The translations under genes were made by a program, and so were the position numbers. The notes below the pieces were generated by a model, which did not search any database, was not told where the DNA came from, and saw only the letters and a program-made list of their open reading frames with translations. A stretch of DNA of 64,000 nucleotides from Gnetum montanum (lineage: Eukaryota > Streptophyta > Gnetopsida > Gnetales > Gnetaceae). Of this stretch, positions 45,991-57,917 are shown piece by piece (position 1 is the first letter of the stretch; every line of letters starts with the position of its first letter). The stretch is from positions 516,219 to 580,218 of the forward strand of contig MNCI01023742.1 of NCBI GenBank assembly GCA_015680685.1. Direction: 5' to 3'.

Positions 45991-47153
45991 TATACCGCCT
46001 GAAATCGTCGGTCTCCGAATGGAAGGAAACAGAGACTGTGGGATCGTAGGGCACGCACAGAAGACCCTACCTTCGCTTGAGGGTGAGCTGGAATGCACGA
46101 AGGCAAAGTACCTTGGGTGGTTAACAAGCGGATCAGACAAGGATTTCCCCGAACATACACTGAAGTGCTAAACGCTGGGTTAGACATAAACAGCGTAGCA
46201 GGCATAAACAGAGCGTAAACAATGTAAACGATACAAACAAAGCGTAAACGTAAACAGACGTAAACAGAATACGTACAACAATTAACACAAACTGTAAACG
46301 ATTATGTGAAGAAAATGTAACAATGGCATTACAGAATGAAAGTACAATGCACTGATCAAACATAGTTGTGAATGGGACACAAGGTGGACGAAAGCCCCAG
46401 CGAATCCAAGGATGACAATGGTTGGATCACACTGTAAGCACAGGGTGGAGGCTGTCTCCTCAGTGTACAGGATTGTCTAGTGTAAGAGGTTTTTTTACTC
46501 TGGTTCTCAGCATAATTACTCTTTTGGTCTGATTTCGGATTTTATTTTTTCTCCCAATTCAAGTGGAAAAGTGGGGTTTTTATACCGGTTGTTACGCTAG
46601 ACTCGGGTTGGGAGACATGTGGCGCATTGACCGGGTGCATAAATTTTACAAATATACAATATATTACATCTTCTGGGCATATACGCTGGGCGTATACGCT
46701 GGGTCAGGTAGGCGTATACGCTGGGCGTATGTGAACTTGGGTGGAGATGCTGTGAACGTTGGGCGTATAGGCCGGGCATATACGCTGATGGATGTTGGAC
46801 ATATACGCTAGGCGTATACGCTGATAGTTGCCGACTTGCTTCAATCCTTGCTCTTTAGTGCTGTTCTCATGCTATCTTTGGAGATTTCATGTTGGACGTA
46901 TGCATCTGTTGTACCTGCTGAGCATACATGTGAGGTGTGTACGCTGGGCGTCTACACTGGGCGTATACGCTGTGAGCTTACACTTGGACGTATACGCGGG
47001 GCGTATATGCTAGAATTGCATACTTAGCGAAAATCAAACATTTGCTCTCCGAAGTTGCCATGTTTGACACCAAATGTAGTTGTTGTCGTCTGGGGTCCCA
47101 GGGACCTGCTTGGTGTTGAACAAGTACTAAGTTCCGAGTTTTGTGGTGTTTCA
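45991..47153 (-). repeat. 5' LTR of element B
   Basis: It is 1,163 bp, in plus view TATACCGCCTGAAATCG…GTGGTGTTTCA. The minus-strand TATA box is at plus 46577-46584. The palindrome array is at 46675-47015. It is followed on its right by the target duplication GATAT. Confidence 0.9.
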
Positions 47154-49412
47154 GATATCATCCTTCAATGCCAGAAAGTAATCTGTATTGTGACCACATT
47201 ATTAGTGGTAGTCACAAAACTGATCTAGCCTAAAACCCTTAGGAACTGGGCATTCGTTGGATAGGGCCAACAAGGGGTTCCTGAGGAGTTTAGGGTACCG
47301 CTGATGTTTCCTAGCTCCCTCCTTCGACATCTATTTGTGTTAGATGTACCTTGCTGCTAGTAGCTACTTTAGAAGATTTGAAGGCTTAACAGGTAGCAGG
47401 GCATACTTTAAGTGTTTATTATGCTCAAAGTTCAATTTTAGTGGTGTAGAGGTCTTAGGTGTGGGTGTGAAAGGTTGTGCCATGTTGCCCTACTTGGGTG
47501 TGGGGTTCACTGCAGGTGCGGACAATTTTTTGTTGTTCTTGTTACTGTTGTTATTAGGTTTGGGTTTGGCTTCGCTCATCACAGTGGCCACCATGGCTAT
47601 TATACCCTTATCCTTGTCCTTCTTTGTGAAGGTGTTTTTATAAGCAATATAGGCTAGGTCTTTGCTTGCCTCAGTCACATTCTGTATGCTCTTAGTTTGG
47701 GTGAAGGCCTGACTAAGAGTGCGAGGAGTGAGGTAGTACAACTTAGACTTGATGAAGTCATTCACTGCGCCCTTAAAGATGGCTAGCAAGTGGGCCTCTA
47801 TGATGGGTTCACGGATTTCATTAAGGGTTGCGCTCCAACACTGGATGAACTTGTAGACCGGTTCGAGAGGGTCCTGCTTCATGCTCATCAACTGATCCAG
47901 CATGATTTCTTCCTTCAAGTTATACTTGAAGCGCATCATGAACTGGGTCAGAAGCTCCTCTAAGGTTCATATGGAGGAGTGTGGTAGGGCATGGTACTAG
48001 TCTAAGGCCTTTTCAGTCAGAGACATGGCAAAGACGTGGATATTCATGTGCGGCCATTATTGCAGCAGAAGGGACTCAGACCTAAAGGTAACAAGATGTG
48101 CATTTGGATCCCCCTCCCCATTGTACTTCGTGAAGTGGGGTAGGGACATCCTTGGAGGTAACATTAGTGCAGGGATCATAGGGTTGATGGGGTCGTCATA
48201 ATAGAAGTCCATGACTTGTACCGTGTCAGAACCGACAGCCTTGAGGTGTTTTATTTCCTCAGTAAGGGTCTAGATAAGTTGGAATGCTTGATCTAGACCC
48301 AGCGATGATGCAAACGGTTAGGGAACTACCGAGGTAGCTTCCATCTATGGAGTGGTAGGGGTAGTAGTGTGACCCATTGGTGGTACCGTTGGGGTAGCCC
48401 CCATGAATGGTGCTGCTTGTGTTGTCCACCACCCAGTAGGTGATGTTGTTGGGGTAGCACCCATGGGTTGAGCTATGGGATAGACTATTTGGGTCACCAG
48501 CAAACAAGACCATAGTCCTGCACTGGGTTGTACTATTTGTAGGATTTGGTAGGTCTGCTGGCGAGTGTGGTGAGACATCTATGATGGTAGCATAGAAGGA
48601 GGAGCAGTGAATGGGGTCCATCATGTGGATGGGCTTGGGCCCATTGCTGATGGTGGGATAGGTGTAAATGCGAGAATGGAAGCTAAAGCTACGTATGACT
48701 GTGAAGTAGGTATGGTATGGACATGTGGCAGGGTAGCCGTAACTGGTGTGCAATGCATTAAAATAATGGACTAATGAAGAGTTTGTTGAGAAATAGTAGC
48801 TGCAAATGAAATAGGGGAATAAGGGTGTTGATATGCGAAGGAGATGACGTGGCTACCCATTACAGACATAATTATGGGTTGCAAAAGCATAGGTGCAATC
48901 ACGAAGGGAGCGGTGATAGAAAATGGATTTGTCCAGAAAGACTAGGTAGGAGGGATGGTAACGAGGTTGGTTTGACCTCCCCCATCGGATTGAGAATCAA
49001 GTTCCTCCTATCCATCCTGGAAGACCTCATCATGGTTAGACATTGTGTCCTACTACTCCCCAAGCCTAGCCAACTAAATCAGCTGGTCTAGAAGCCATTG
49101 ATTCATCTGTGTCAAAGGAATGAAAGCACCGGGAGTGGGAACAAATTCCTTCCCATTGCAATAAGTGAACTCAAAGCTATGTTTATCTTTGAGTTCTTGT
49201 GCATCCAAGGGTAGGTTTTCCTGCACCTTTACAAAGATAAATTTATAGCGCTCATGTTGTTGGGCCAAGAAATTGGGTCCTCAGTTTTGGATCCTAAGGG
49301 ATTGACATTGTTCCAGCACCGGGTTGAGCAGTTTTTTGGCACCTATGATGCCTTGAACCGTGATGGGAACCTCAACATTGAACGTGTTAGAAATAGTGCT
49401 TGGGGAAGTCAT
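47154..49412 (-). pseudogene. gag: Element C gag, proximal part
   Basis: It starts at 49412 with MTSPSTISNTFNVEVPI, matching element D at 54223. SLRIQN and a stop follow, then the frame LAQQHERYKFIFVKVQENL. A long Pro/Thr/Ser-rich part (49080-48260) leads to the Gag domain (47939-47490, MRFKYNLKEEIMLDQLMS, LEPVYKFIQCWSATLNEI, YYLTPRTLSQAFTQTKSI). After it comes a basic stretch. Near 47200-47230 a Cys-His-like box corresponds to CDYH in D. Stops are scattered through it. Element B interrupts it at 47154. Confidence 0.8.
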
Positions 49413-49822
49413 TGTTACAAAATTGAACGATTTTGCAAATGAGAAAAATAAAGAAATCGGAAAGCAATCAAAAGGCTTTATGTCTTGTCGAATTCCAAGG
49501 GAATCGTTAGAGCGACCGATCTATACCACATGATGGGTAAACAACCGCAAAAGGGTGTCATGTTTATGCTAGTGTGTGACAAGGTTCAGAACACATGCAA
49601 GAATACTGTTAAAACAAGCGGGTCAACTAGCGATCAGAGGCTTTATGTCCTACAGGGTTTCGGAAGAACCGTCGAAGCAACCAATATGCACCGCACGATG
49701 TGTAAATAACCAGAAACAGGTGTCAAGTTTAGGCTAATGCGTATCAGGGTGCAAAATGCTTACATGACTATTGTAAAACATGGAAAAGACACCAAAAGGC
49801 CCTCCTTCTAGTGTCAGAAAAC
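49413..49822 (-). other. 5' leader and primer binding site of element C
   Basis: The primer site on the minus strand is TGACACTAGAAGGAGGGCC (49816-49798), six bases (GTTTTC) after the LTR end. The leader contains two or so degenerate copies of the repeat found four times in element D (…CGATC…GGTTC…GACATAAAGCCT…). No ORF is supported. Confidence 0.65.
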
Positions 49823-51593
49823 TATAGCAACTAAAAACATCGATAGCTAGAAAACACTAAGAGGTCGTCGGTTGTGACATTCTTAACCCTAGATTTGCGT
49901 GAGGGTCGTGCTAGATAAAAATGGAAATGGGGTGCCCTGAATAGTCTGGTTGATCATACAAGGACTTAGTTGATGTTAATATAACCTTTTGCAAACGTAT
50001 GATTTGAAAATAAGATTTATAGCATAAAATAATCTTTAAGCGCAAAAGGGAGAAAATGATGTAAAAGTGATGACAAGCAGGAAAGCAAAGTCAAATACAG
50101 TTAGGGAAATGCACCGCTTCAAGATTATGACTTCACTCTGTCAAGGTGGATACAATTGATTGCACAACGATGGGAAGCATAGAGATCCCAAAGGTAACCA
50201 AGACATCTAGAGCAAGACAATTGTATGCTCGAATAAGGACTCAGAGGTTAACAATGAACATTGCTACAAAGATAGTGAGAACAACAAACATAATGCCAAA
50301 TGGGGTGCCAACTATTTACAATGTTAAATAGATTGTTCACAATGCTCAATATTGCCAGGTTTCCAACTTGCAAAAATTCTAACTTACTAACTTGCCAACT
50401 TTTTTTCTTGTTAGCCAACCAACTTTCTAACCAACCCTTTGAGTGTTTCTCACCAGGATATTTATAGGGCTAAGAGCACATGAAATATGCAGTTTGGACA
50501 CCACGTTTCCTGGGCCCATGTTGACGTGTCTATGCTACATTGACATGTAGGACTGATTGATGACTCTTCCATGCTGTAATTACGCTATCAAAACTTGGAG
50601 ATATGTGCCAACGGTACAAATAGGTGTGGTGCATTAATGTAGCGTAACTGCCTGCTACATTTTACTACGTTTTGTAGCATAGCATGTTGGCATGGCGTAG
50701 CAACATGCTATGTGAGGGGATGCATCGATGTAGCATAGCTGCTTGCTATGCTATGCTATGCATTGGAGCGTTGCATGTTGGCATAGCGTAGCAGCTTGCT
50801 ACACCGTGCTACGCTATGCAGCGTAGCATAGCATGGCCGCCAGTTTGAGGTAGAAACTAACGTCAAGCCCTATTGCATATGTAGGAAGCCTTTGAAGCAT
50901 TCTGACCAATTTTGCATATTTTCTACGCTGTGCTATGCTATGTAGCGTAGCATTGGATAGCAACTGGCCTTAATCATAGAAATTCCAAAAATTTGCAACC
51001 TTTACTCTTTTCAATATGAAGCTTACAAACATGTTGATCCTGCACTTTGAGATGCCTTTTGTCACTCCCACAGAGTGATACACTATGCTATGCTATGTAG
51101 CATAGCATAGCATAGTAGCCAACATGGCCTACTCTTCGCTAACCTTGGCACTTTTTTATGAAAGGAGTCATTGCTGAAGGACTTGGAGTTAGACGAGGGA
51201 ACTAACTTTGGCTTTCGCTATGCTATGCTATGCTACGTAGCGTAGCATGGCGTAGTACTTTGTTATACGATCATTTTTTGAAGCCTACTATGATACATAG
51301 CATAGCGTAGTGTAGAAAATTTCTTGACTTAGAAAACTTTTCGAACTATTTTATGCATTCTAAGCACTGCTGACAACTTCACGCATCGCATCTAAGTAGA
51401 CTGTCGACTGGATGAACTACTCAAGTGGGTAGGCTAGAGGGTCCATTGAGCCTGTTGACATCAGGAGTAGAAAACTTGCCAGACTGGACAATCTGAACAT
51501 CAGAGCATCCATCTCCTGAAGAACTACCATAGCGCTTCCTGAATCGTAAGGACCCGGTGAAGCAAGGATGCCTTGCAATTTTAGGGTGTTTCA
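49823..51593 (-). repeat. 5' LTR of element C
   Basis: It is 1,771 bp; on the minus strand TGAAACACCCTAAAATTGC…CTATA. The TATA box is on the minus strand (plus 50459-50466). It is homologous to the E and D LTRs over its length. Very dense palindromic repeats lie at 50640-50850, 50925-50960 and 51080-51320. One is a perfect 13-base inverted repeat with a two-base centre (51083-51110). Confidence 0.85.
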
Positions 51594-51885
51594 ATACCTA
51601 TGCTTGAAGCAATAGTACTTATGTATTTACTTAATTTCTATTTAAATTACCTCACTTAATTACTTAATTATCTTAATTAGTAAGGAACATTGAATAAATA
51701 ATGAAAAACATTAAATGCATGAATAAAATATTTAAGCTATCAAGAATGCTGCAAGATTTATCAAGAAGCTTGTCTTTATTGTCAAACATATTGTTATGCT
51801 TAGGTATAATAGTACTTGAATAAATATCTATATACTCAATAACTCCTGCTATGGACACTCAAGAAAATATTTTAACTTTTGAATG
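51594..51885. other. AT-rich spacer between elements C and D
   Basis: 292 bases, strongly AT-rich, with two related patches (GCAATAGTACTTATG and GTATAATAGTACTTGAATA). There is no ORF or LTR feature. It may be pre-insertion DNA or an older, unrecognised repeat. The two flanking 5' LTRs point away from it. Confidence 0.5.
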
Positions 51886-53494
51886 TGAAACACCCCAAAA
51901 AATTTGAAGTCATTCTCGCTTCACCCGGCCTTGCAATATGTGCAACACCACGACAGTTCTTCAGGAGGAGAACGCTCTGAGTTCAGGCTGGCTAGTTCGG
52001 CAAATTTTCTACCTTAGGTGTAAACAAGCTCTACGAATCATCCTATCTATCCACCTAAGTAGTGTGCCAAGCCAACAACCTACTCAGAAACAATGCACGG
52101 AGTTGATAGCAGCGCTCAAGATGCACAAAATAGTTCGACAATTTTTCTATGTCATGAAGTCTGCTATGCCCCACTATGTAGCATAGCAAGCTTTAGAAAA
52201 GGATTGCAGAATGAAGTGCCGCACTATGCTACTCTACATAGCATAGCATAGCATGGCAATAGCTATACAACCAATTCCCTCGCCCAACTTCAAGTCCTTC
52301 AACAATGTCCCTTTCCGTCAGGAAGCGATCAATCATGTTTGTTGCTACGCTACTCTGAGCTACATGACACAGTGAGGCGTTGCAATCCCACGGAAGAGAC
52401 AGAAGCCATCTTAAAGGGGCAGAATCAGCAACTTTGCAAGTCTCGCAACATAGGGAGAAAAGTTTGCAAATTGGCAAAGTTTTCGGAACTAAGGCCAGTC
52501 GCTACGCTATGATACGCTACATAGCGTAGCATAGCGTAGCAAGCATACAAAACACATGTAGCGGAATACATGACAAGGTGCTACGCTACGCCAAGCATGC
52601 TATCTTACAAAGTACAGCAAGGTATGTAGGTGGTTGTGTGACATCAATGTGCTTCACCTAATTGAACCATTGGCACACGTCTCCAGACGTTGAAGGTGCA
52701 ATTACGACGTGGCAGGCTCATAGTTATGACATGGCAGGCTTGCATTTCAATAGTCATGTAAGTCCAATGGTCATGCATGACACGTGCAGCACAAGCAAGT
52801 CAATGTGGGCCGAAGGCATGTGGCATCCAAACCATCCCTTTCGTGTACCCTTGGTCCTATAAATACCCAATGAGCAGCATTCAAAGGGTTCAAATTTTTT
52901 CCAATTCTTCAACTCCTCCCCTCTCTGACATTCAAGTTCTCTACCGGGCACATTGTAATATCAAGCATTGTAAGCTTTCTATTTGACACTACAAATAGTT
53001 AGCATTTTCAGCTGGCATTTTGTTGCATCCCCCTTCTACCACCTTGGTAGAATCCTCGCATTGTCAGCACCTAAGTCTGCACCAAAGCGCACAACCTACT
53101 TTTCTCTACACATCCTGGTTACTCTTGGGATCTCCACACTCCGCCACACTGTGCAACCAACTATATCCACTTTGACAAAGAAAACTTGTAGCTTCGGAGT
53201 GGTGCATTTTTCTAACTACATTTTACTTTGTTTCCTTCTTATTGTGGTGTTTTGCACTATTTTTTGCTTTATTTACTTTGAAGCATTACTTTGCATTTCA
53301 TTTCCATTTTCAAAACTATTTGTTGCAAAAGGCTATATAGACACTGATTAAGTCCCTATCTAATCAACTAGACCGTTCAGGGCACCCCGTATCTACTCAC
53401 ATCCACCATGGCCCTCTCATGGATACAAGGTCAAAACTGTTGCGCATGTTGTCCCCTCAGTGTTTTCCAACCACCAACGTTTCTGATCACTACA
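51886..53494 (+). repeat. 5' LTR of element D
   Basis: It is 1,609 bp, from TGAAACACCCC to CACTACA. The TATA box TATAAATA is at 52858-52865. Palindromic arrays are at 52155-52260 and 52500-52600 (CTACGCTATGATACGCTAC, TAGCGTAGCATAGCGTAGC). Confidence 0.85.
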
Positions 53495-53500
53495 GTTTTC

Positions 53501-53519
53501 TGGTGCTAGAAGGAGGGCC
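53501..53519 (+). other. Primer binding site of element D
   Basis: TGGTGCTAGAAGGAGGGCC, six bases after the LTR end. The AAGGAGGGCC tail is shared with A, B and C. Confidence 0.75.
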
Positions 53520-53569
53520 TTTGGTGCCTTTTCCATGTGTCAAGGTAGTTCTATGAGCCTTCTGCATCC

Positions 53570-54095
53570 TGATATGCATTAGTGTAAATGTGACACCCTC
53601 TTGAAGTTGTTTGCGCTTTGTGCGGTGAAGATCAGTCGCCTCGATGGTTCCTCGGGAGCCCTACAGAACACAAGGCCTCCGATTGATAGCTAACTAGTCT
53701 ATCCTACAATAGTCTTGCATGCGTTCTGTACCCCCTCTCGCATGGTACAGATCGATCGCTTCAACGGTCCCTCAGGAGCCCTGCGAGACGTAAATCCTTC
53801 TTGATCGCTAATTAGCTTGCTCATCTTACAGTAGTCTTGCATGCATTCTGTACCCCATCACGCATAGTATAGATCGATCGCCTCGATGGTTCCTCAAGAA
53901 CCCTACAAGACATAAAGCCTCCGACTGCTAGTTGACTTGCCTTCCTTTTTTATGGTAGTCTTGCATGCATTCTATAGCCTATCATGCACAAGTGTAAATG
54001 TGACACCCATTCGTGGTTGTTTACACATCGTGTGGTACAAACCGGTCACCCCAACGGTTCCTAGGGAGCCCAGCAAGACATAAAGCCTTCTTTTT
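53570..54095 (+). repeat. Tandem repeat in the 5' leader of element D
   Basis: Four imperfect units begin near 53631, 53751, 53873 and 54041, so most are spaced about 120 bases. Each has ATCGATCGCCTCGATGGTTC or a variant, GGAGCCCT, GACATAAAGCCT and TAGTCTTGCATGCATTCTGT. They lie between primer site and gag start, where packaging or translation-control signals are expected; the role is unknown. Confidence 0.75.
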
Positions 54096-54222
54096 TGGGT
54101 CGCTCATCAACCCCTTTTCTCTTTTCACTCACAAAACATTTTCACTTTCATGTTTCTTTGCTTTTTTCATTTGCAAAAATGGCTAGCGTTTTCTACTTGC
54201 ACAACTGTCCAGCTTGGTAGCA

Positions 54223-56510
54223 ATGGCTTCCGCAACTACCACTGTTAACACCTTCAACGTGGAGGTGCCCATCATGGTTCAAGGCACCACTAGTGCCAAA
54301 CAATCATTGAACCCAATGCTGGAAACAGGTCGATCCCTCAGGATCCAAAATTAAGAACCTGAGGGCTTGGCCCAGCAACATGAGTGTTACAACTTCCTTT
54401 GTGCAAAGGTATAGAAAAACCTGCCTTTGGATGTACATGAGCTCGAAAGCAAACATAGCTTGGGAAGGAATTTGTTCACACTCTCGAAATTTCCATACCT
54501 TTGACATAGGCAAACCAAAGGCTACTGGACTAGCTAATCTAGCTGACTAGGCTTAAGGAGCAATAGGACACAATGTCCAACCAAGATGACACCTTTCAAG
54601 ATGGACAGGAGGTACTCGATTTCCAATCTGACAAGGGAGGTCAAGCCAACCCCATTCCTATCCCTCCTAACCATTCCTTCTGGGCCAACCCATTGTCTGT
54701 CACCACTCCCTTTGCCATCACGCCTATGCTTCTACAGCCTACAACTGCGACCGCAATGGGTAGCCATGCCACATTCCTGGCGTACCATTGCCCTTATTCC
54801 CCTATTTCATTTTTAGCAACTATGCCTCCACAAACTGTTCATTAGCACATTCCTATAGCGCATAACACACCAATCACAGCTACCCTACCACATGTTCACA
54901 CTATACCTACTTCACAATCGCACATAACTTCCATGTTAATTCCTGCACTCATGTCTATTCCACCCACTGTGGTGTGCCCAGGCCCATCCACATGGTCGAC
55001 CCCGCTCACTTCTTCGACTATTCTACAATCGTTGCAGATGTCTCACTATGTTCACCCTCAGACCTATCAAACCTCATAAACGGTACATCCTAACATGGGG
55101 CTATGTTCTGCTCCACCGGTGACACAATAAATCTATCTGGTGGATCAACCTGCTGTTGCTGCTCTGACAACACCACCTACAAGGTGGTGAACAATGCAAG
55201 TGGCACCATTCATAGGGATGGTCCCAATGGTACCGCTGATGGGCCCAACCACTACCCCCACCATGCCATAGGTGGGAGCTACCTCTGCAGTTCCCCAACT
55301 ATCTACAACGTTGCTGGGTCTGGACCAAGCATTCTAGCTTATCTAGACCCTCACTAAGGAAATAAAATGCCTCAAAGCTACTAGGTTTAACATGGTACAA
55401 GTCATGGACTTCTACCAGGATGACCCCATCAGCCCTATAATCCCTACATTGATACTACCCCCAGGGATGTCTCTCCCACACTTCACAAAGTACGATGGGG
55501 AGGAGATCCCAACACCCATCTTGTTACCTTCAGATCTGAATCTGTTCTATTGTAACAATGGTCACACATGATTATTCATGTCTTCACCATGTCCCTAGCA
55601 GGGAAAGCCCTAGATTGGCACCACGCGTTGCCATGCTCATTCATTTCAACTTTGGAAGAGCTCCTGACCTAGTTCGTGACACGCTTCAAGTACAACTTGA
55701 AGCTAGAAACCACGCTGGATCAGTTGATGAGCGTGAACCAAGACCTGCTAGAACCAGTCCAAAAGTTCATTCAATGTTGGAGCATAACCCTTAACAAAAT
55801 CCATGAGCCCATTATGGAGGCCCACTTGTTGGCCATCTTTAAGGATGCAGTGAATGACTTCATCAAGTATAAACTATACTACCTCGCTCCTCACTCTCTT
55901 AGTCAGGCTTTCGCTCAGACTAAGAGCATACAGGACATGACCGAGGCAAGCCAAGACCCGACCTACATCACTTACAAAAATAACTTCGCAAAGAAGGACA
56001 AGGGTAAGGCCCCAACAACCATAGTGGCCGCTATGGCGATTAAGGCCAAGCCCAAACCCAACACGAACGGTGGCAAGAATAACAAGAAATTGGCCATACC
56101 TACAGCTAACCCCGCCCCCAAACAGGGCCACCTACCACAACCTACTACATCTACACCCATGACATCTACACAACCCAAACCAAACTTTGAGCACAAAGAT
56201 CGCTCAAAGTACACCCCACCGCCTCTAAAGCCTTCAGAGCTTCTGTACCAAATGTTGGCAGCGGGATACATCCAACACAAGAAGATGTCGAAAGAAGGAA
56301 CCACAAGACATCAATGCTATTGCGAGCTCCTTAGGAACCCCTCTTTGGCCTTGCCTAATGAGCCTCTAATTCCTAGGATTTTAAGGCTAGACAAGTTTTG
56401 TGACTACCACTAACAATGTGGTCACAACAAGAATTACTATCTCGCGTTGCACGATGACATCCAAAGATTAATCGACCAGGGGAAACTAGTGTTAGATGAA
56501 AGCAACCCAG
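54223..56510 (+). pseudogene. gag: Element D gag (decayed)
   Basis: It starts MASATTTVNTFNVEVPI at 54223, parallel to element C. SLRIQN and a stop follow. A second open part begins MSNQDDTFQDGQ at 54573 and leads into a Pro/Thr-rich region. The Gag domain is open from 55676 to 56413 (MTRFKYNLKLETTLDQLMSV, LEPVQKFIQCW, YYLAPHSLSQAF), then Lys/Pro-rich sequence. The Cys-His box begins FCDYH, followed by a stop at 56414, then CGHNKNYY. It is cut by G at 56511. Confidence 0.82.
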
Positions 56511-57917
56511 TGTACCATCCGAAATCATTGGTGCAAGGCTTGAATGAAACAAACACCGATAGATCCCTAGAAGAAATACAGATGACCCTACCTTCGCTTG
56601 AGGGTGAGTTGGAACTGACGAAGGTAGAGTACCTTGGGTGGTTTGCACGTGGATCAGAGAAGGATTTTCCCAAACGTATGCCAATGTGCAATACATTGGG
56701 TTATGTGTAAAAAGCGTAGTAAGCGTAAACCAGAACATAAATGTGCAGAAATGTAAATAAGATAGGCAAGAATGAATGCAAACTATAACAAATCTTAATC
56801 AGAAATGAAGCAATTTTATTGCAAAAATGAAAATCACAATGCACTGGTTTGAACATAGTTGTGGGATTGACACAAGGTGGACGTAGAGCCCCGGTGGATG
56901 TAGATGGATGATGGTATGCTGGTTTAAACTACAAGCATAGCGTGAAGGCTGTATGCTCAGCATGAAGGGTCAAATTCTAGCGTATGGGGGTTCCTGCTCT
57001 AATTTTCTAAGTGTTCTCCAGGTTTCTTTTTTTTTGTCTCCTATTTGTCTCAATTTCCCCCCGATCTAGTGAAAAATTGGGATTTTTATTAGGTTTTGGG
57101 CACTGGATTCAGATCTGGAAAGGTATGAGTGGTCGTGGATGAGCGAATTTTAGGTCGAATGACAGGTGGCTATGTTTTCTAGGTGCAAAGAATATTACAA
57201 CTATGCAGCATGCTGAATGCCAACATGTGCTGCTGCACGCCAGCGTGTACACACTGGGCATGTGAACTCAGCGTATAGATTTGACTAAAATAAAAGAATT
57301 CATTTTTACAAATTACTATTACAACAAGAAGTATCTAATTCGGCCCTCGGATTTGAGCTCGGATGTCATGAGAATGCTGCTTGTGGATATTCACCTCCAT
57401 TGAACTTGATCTAACATGGTTCTAGAGGACCTCCACTGATGTACGTTGTGTTGCATGCTGGATGGTACATGCCAGATGTACACATTGGGCGTACATGTTG
57501 GGTGTGCAGGAGGAACATGCTCAGCATGTGTACTCCAAAGTGCATGATTTCAAGGTCAAAACTTGATTTTCTTGAGCCCATGATGATGCTGCCCTATCTC
57601 TGAGAGTCGATGTCTTGTGAAAATCTTACTCTAAAGTGTATGTTTCAGGTAGTCTCTGAAGTCACACGCTGTGCGTGCACACTGGGTGTGTACGTTGGGC
57701 ATGAACACTGCATACTCAGTGAAAACTAAGTATTCTAAGCTCAAAATTCATCAAGTTTGATGTCAGATGTCATCGTAGTATTCTGTGGGTCCCAGGGGAC
57801 CATTTCTTGCTCAGTTCGACTCCGTTTGAAGTTGTCTGTGAGGCTGTCAAGCTTTAGTCATGGTGGGGAGCATCACGATTTTGGCTCGATTCTAAGCTTA
57901 CAATTTTGTGGTGTTTC
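56511..57917 (-). repeat. Element G: diverged A-type LTR inserted in element D gag
   Basis: In plus view it starts TGTACCATCCGAAATC and ends ACAATTTTGTGGTGTTTC, corresponding to both ends of the A and B LTRs. It holds their shared block ACCCTACCTTCGCTTGAGGG and a TATA-like box on the minus strand in a C-rich context (near 57080). Its repeat motif differs, being GTGTACACACTGGGC and GCGTACATGTTGGG rather than GCGTATACGC. Left flank CCCAG. The final A is missing where element H begins. It is either a solo LTR or a 3' LTR whose body lies beyond H. It cannot be a 5' LTR in this orientation, since gag of D is on its left. Confidence 0.72.

Larger units (their letters stand above)
28230..47153 (-). 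mobile_element. Element B: complete nested Tat-like Ty3/gypsy retrotransposon, about 18.9 kb, with antisense passenger gene and duplicated 3' end
   Basis: It has the same family and order as element A: 5' LTR (47153-45991), primer site, leader, gag-protease (45351-41195), antisense gene (35997-40585), pol (35652-32176), 3' untranslated part, 3' LTR (29405-28230). The target duplication GATAT is perfect. A partial extra LTR (30031-30868) lies within the 3' untranslated region and explains the greater length. The first 100 LTR positions differ at 11 sites, nine of them transitions. Confidence 0.92.
47154..51593 (-). mobile_element. Element C, right part: 5' LTR, leader and proximal gag
   Basis: It contains the 5' LTR (51593-49823), primer site (49816-49798), leader, and gag from 49412 to the element B insertion. 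It joins to 28229 once B is removed. It is the family partner of D and E by LTR sequence. Right flank: ATACC (51594-51598). Confidence 0.85.
51886..56510 (+). mobile_element. Element D: 5' part of a plus-strand Tat-like retrotransposon
   Basis: Order: 5' LTR (51886-53494), primer site (53501-53519), leader with tandem repeats, gag (54223-56510). It is cut at 56511 by an A-type LTR. The family is that of C and E. Everything after gag is outside or lost behind G and H. Confidence 0.83.

Noticed and set aside
50640-51320. Short regularly recurring palindromes as a possible CRISPR array
   Set aside because: The repeats are irregular, overlap, lack unique spacers of constant size, and lie inside an LTR of a plant retrotransposon.
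56511-57917. LTR G as the 5' LTR of an element
   Set aside because: In its orientation a primer site and gag of the same strand would have to lie to its left; instead the plus-strand gag of D is there.
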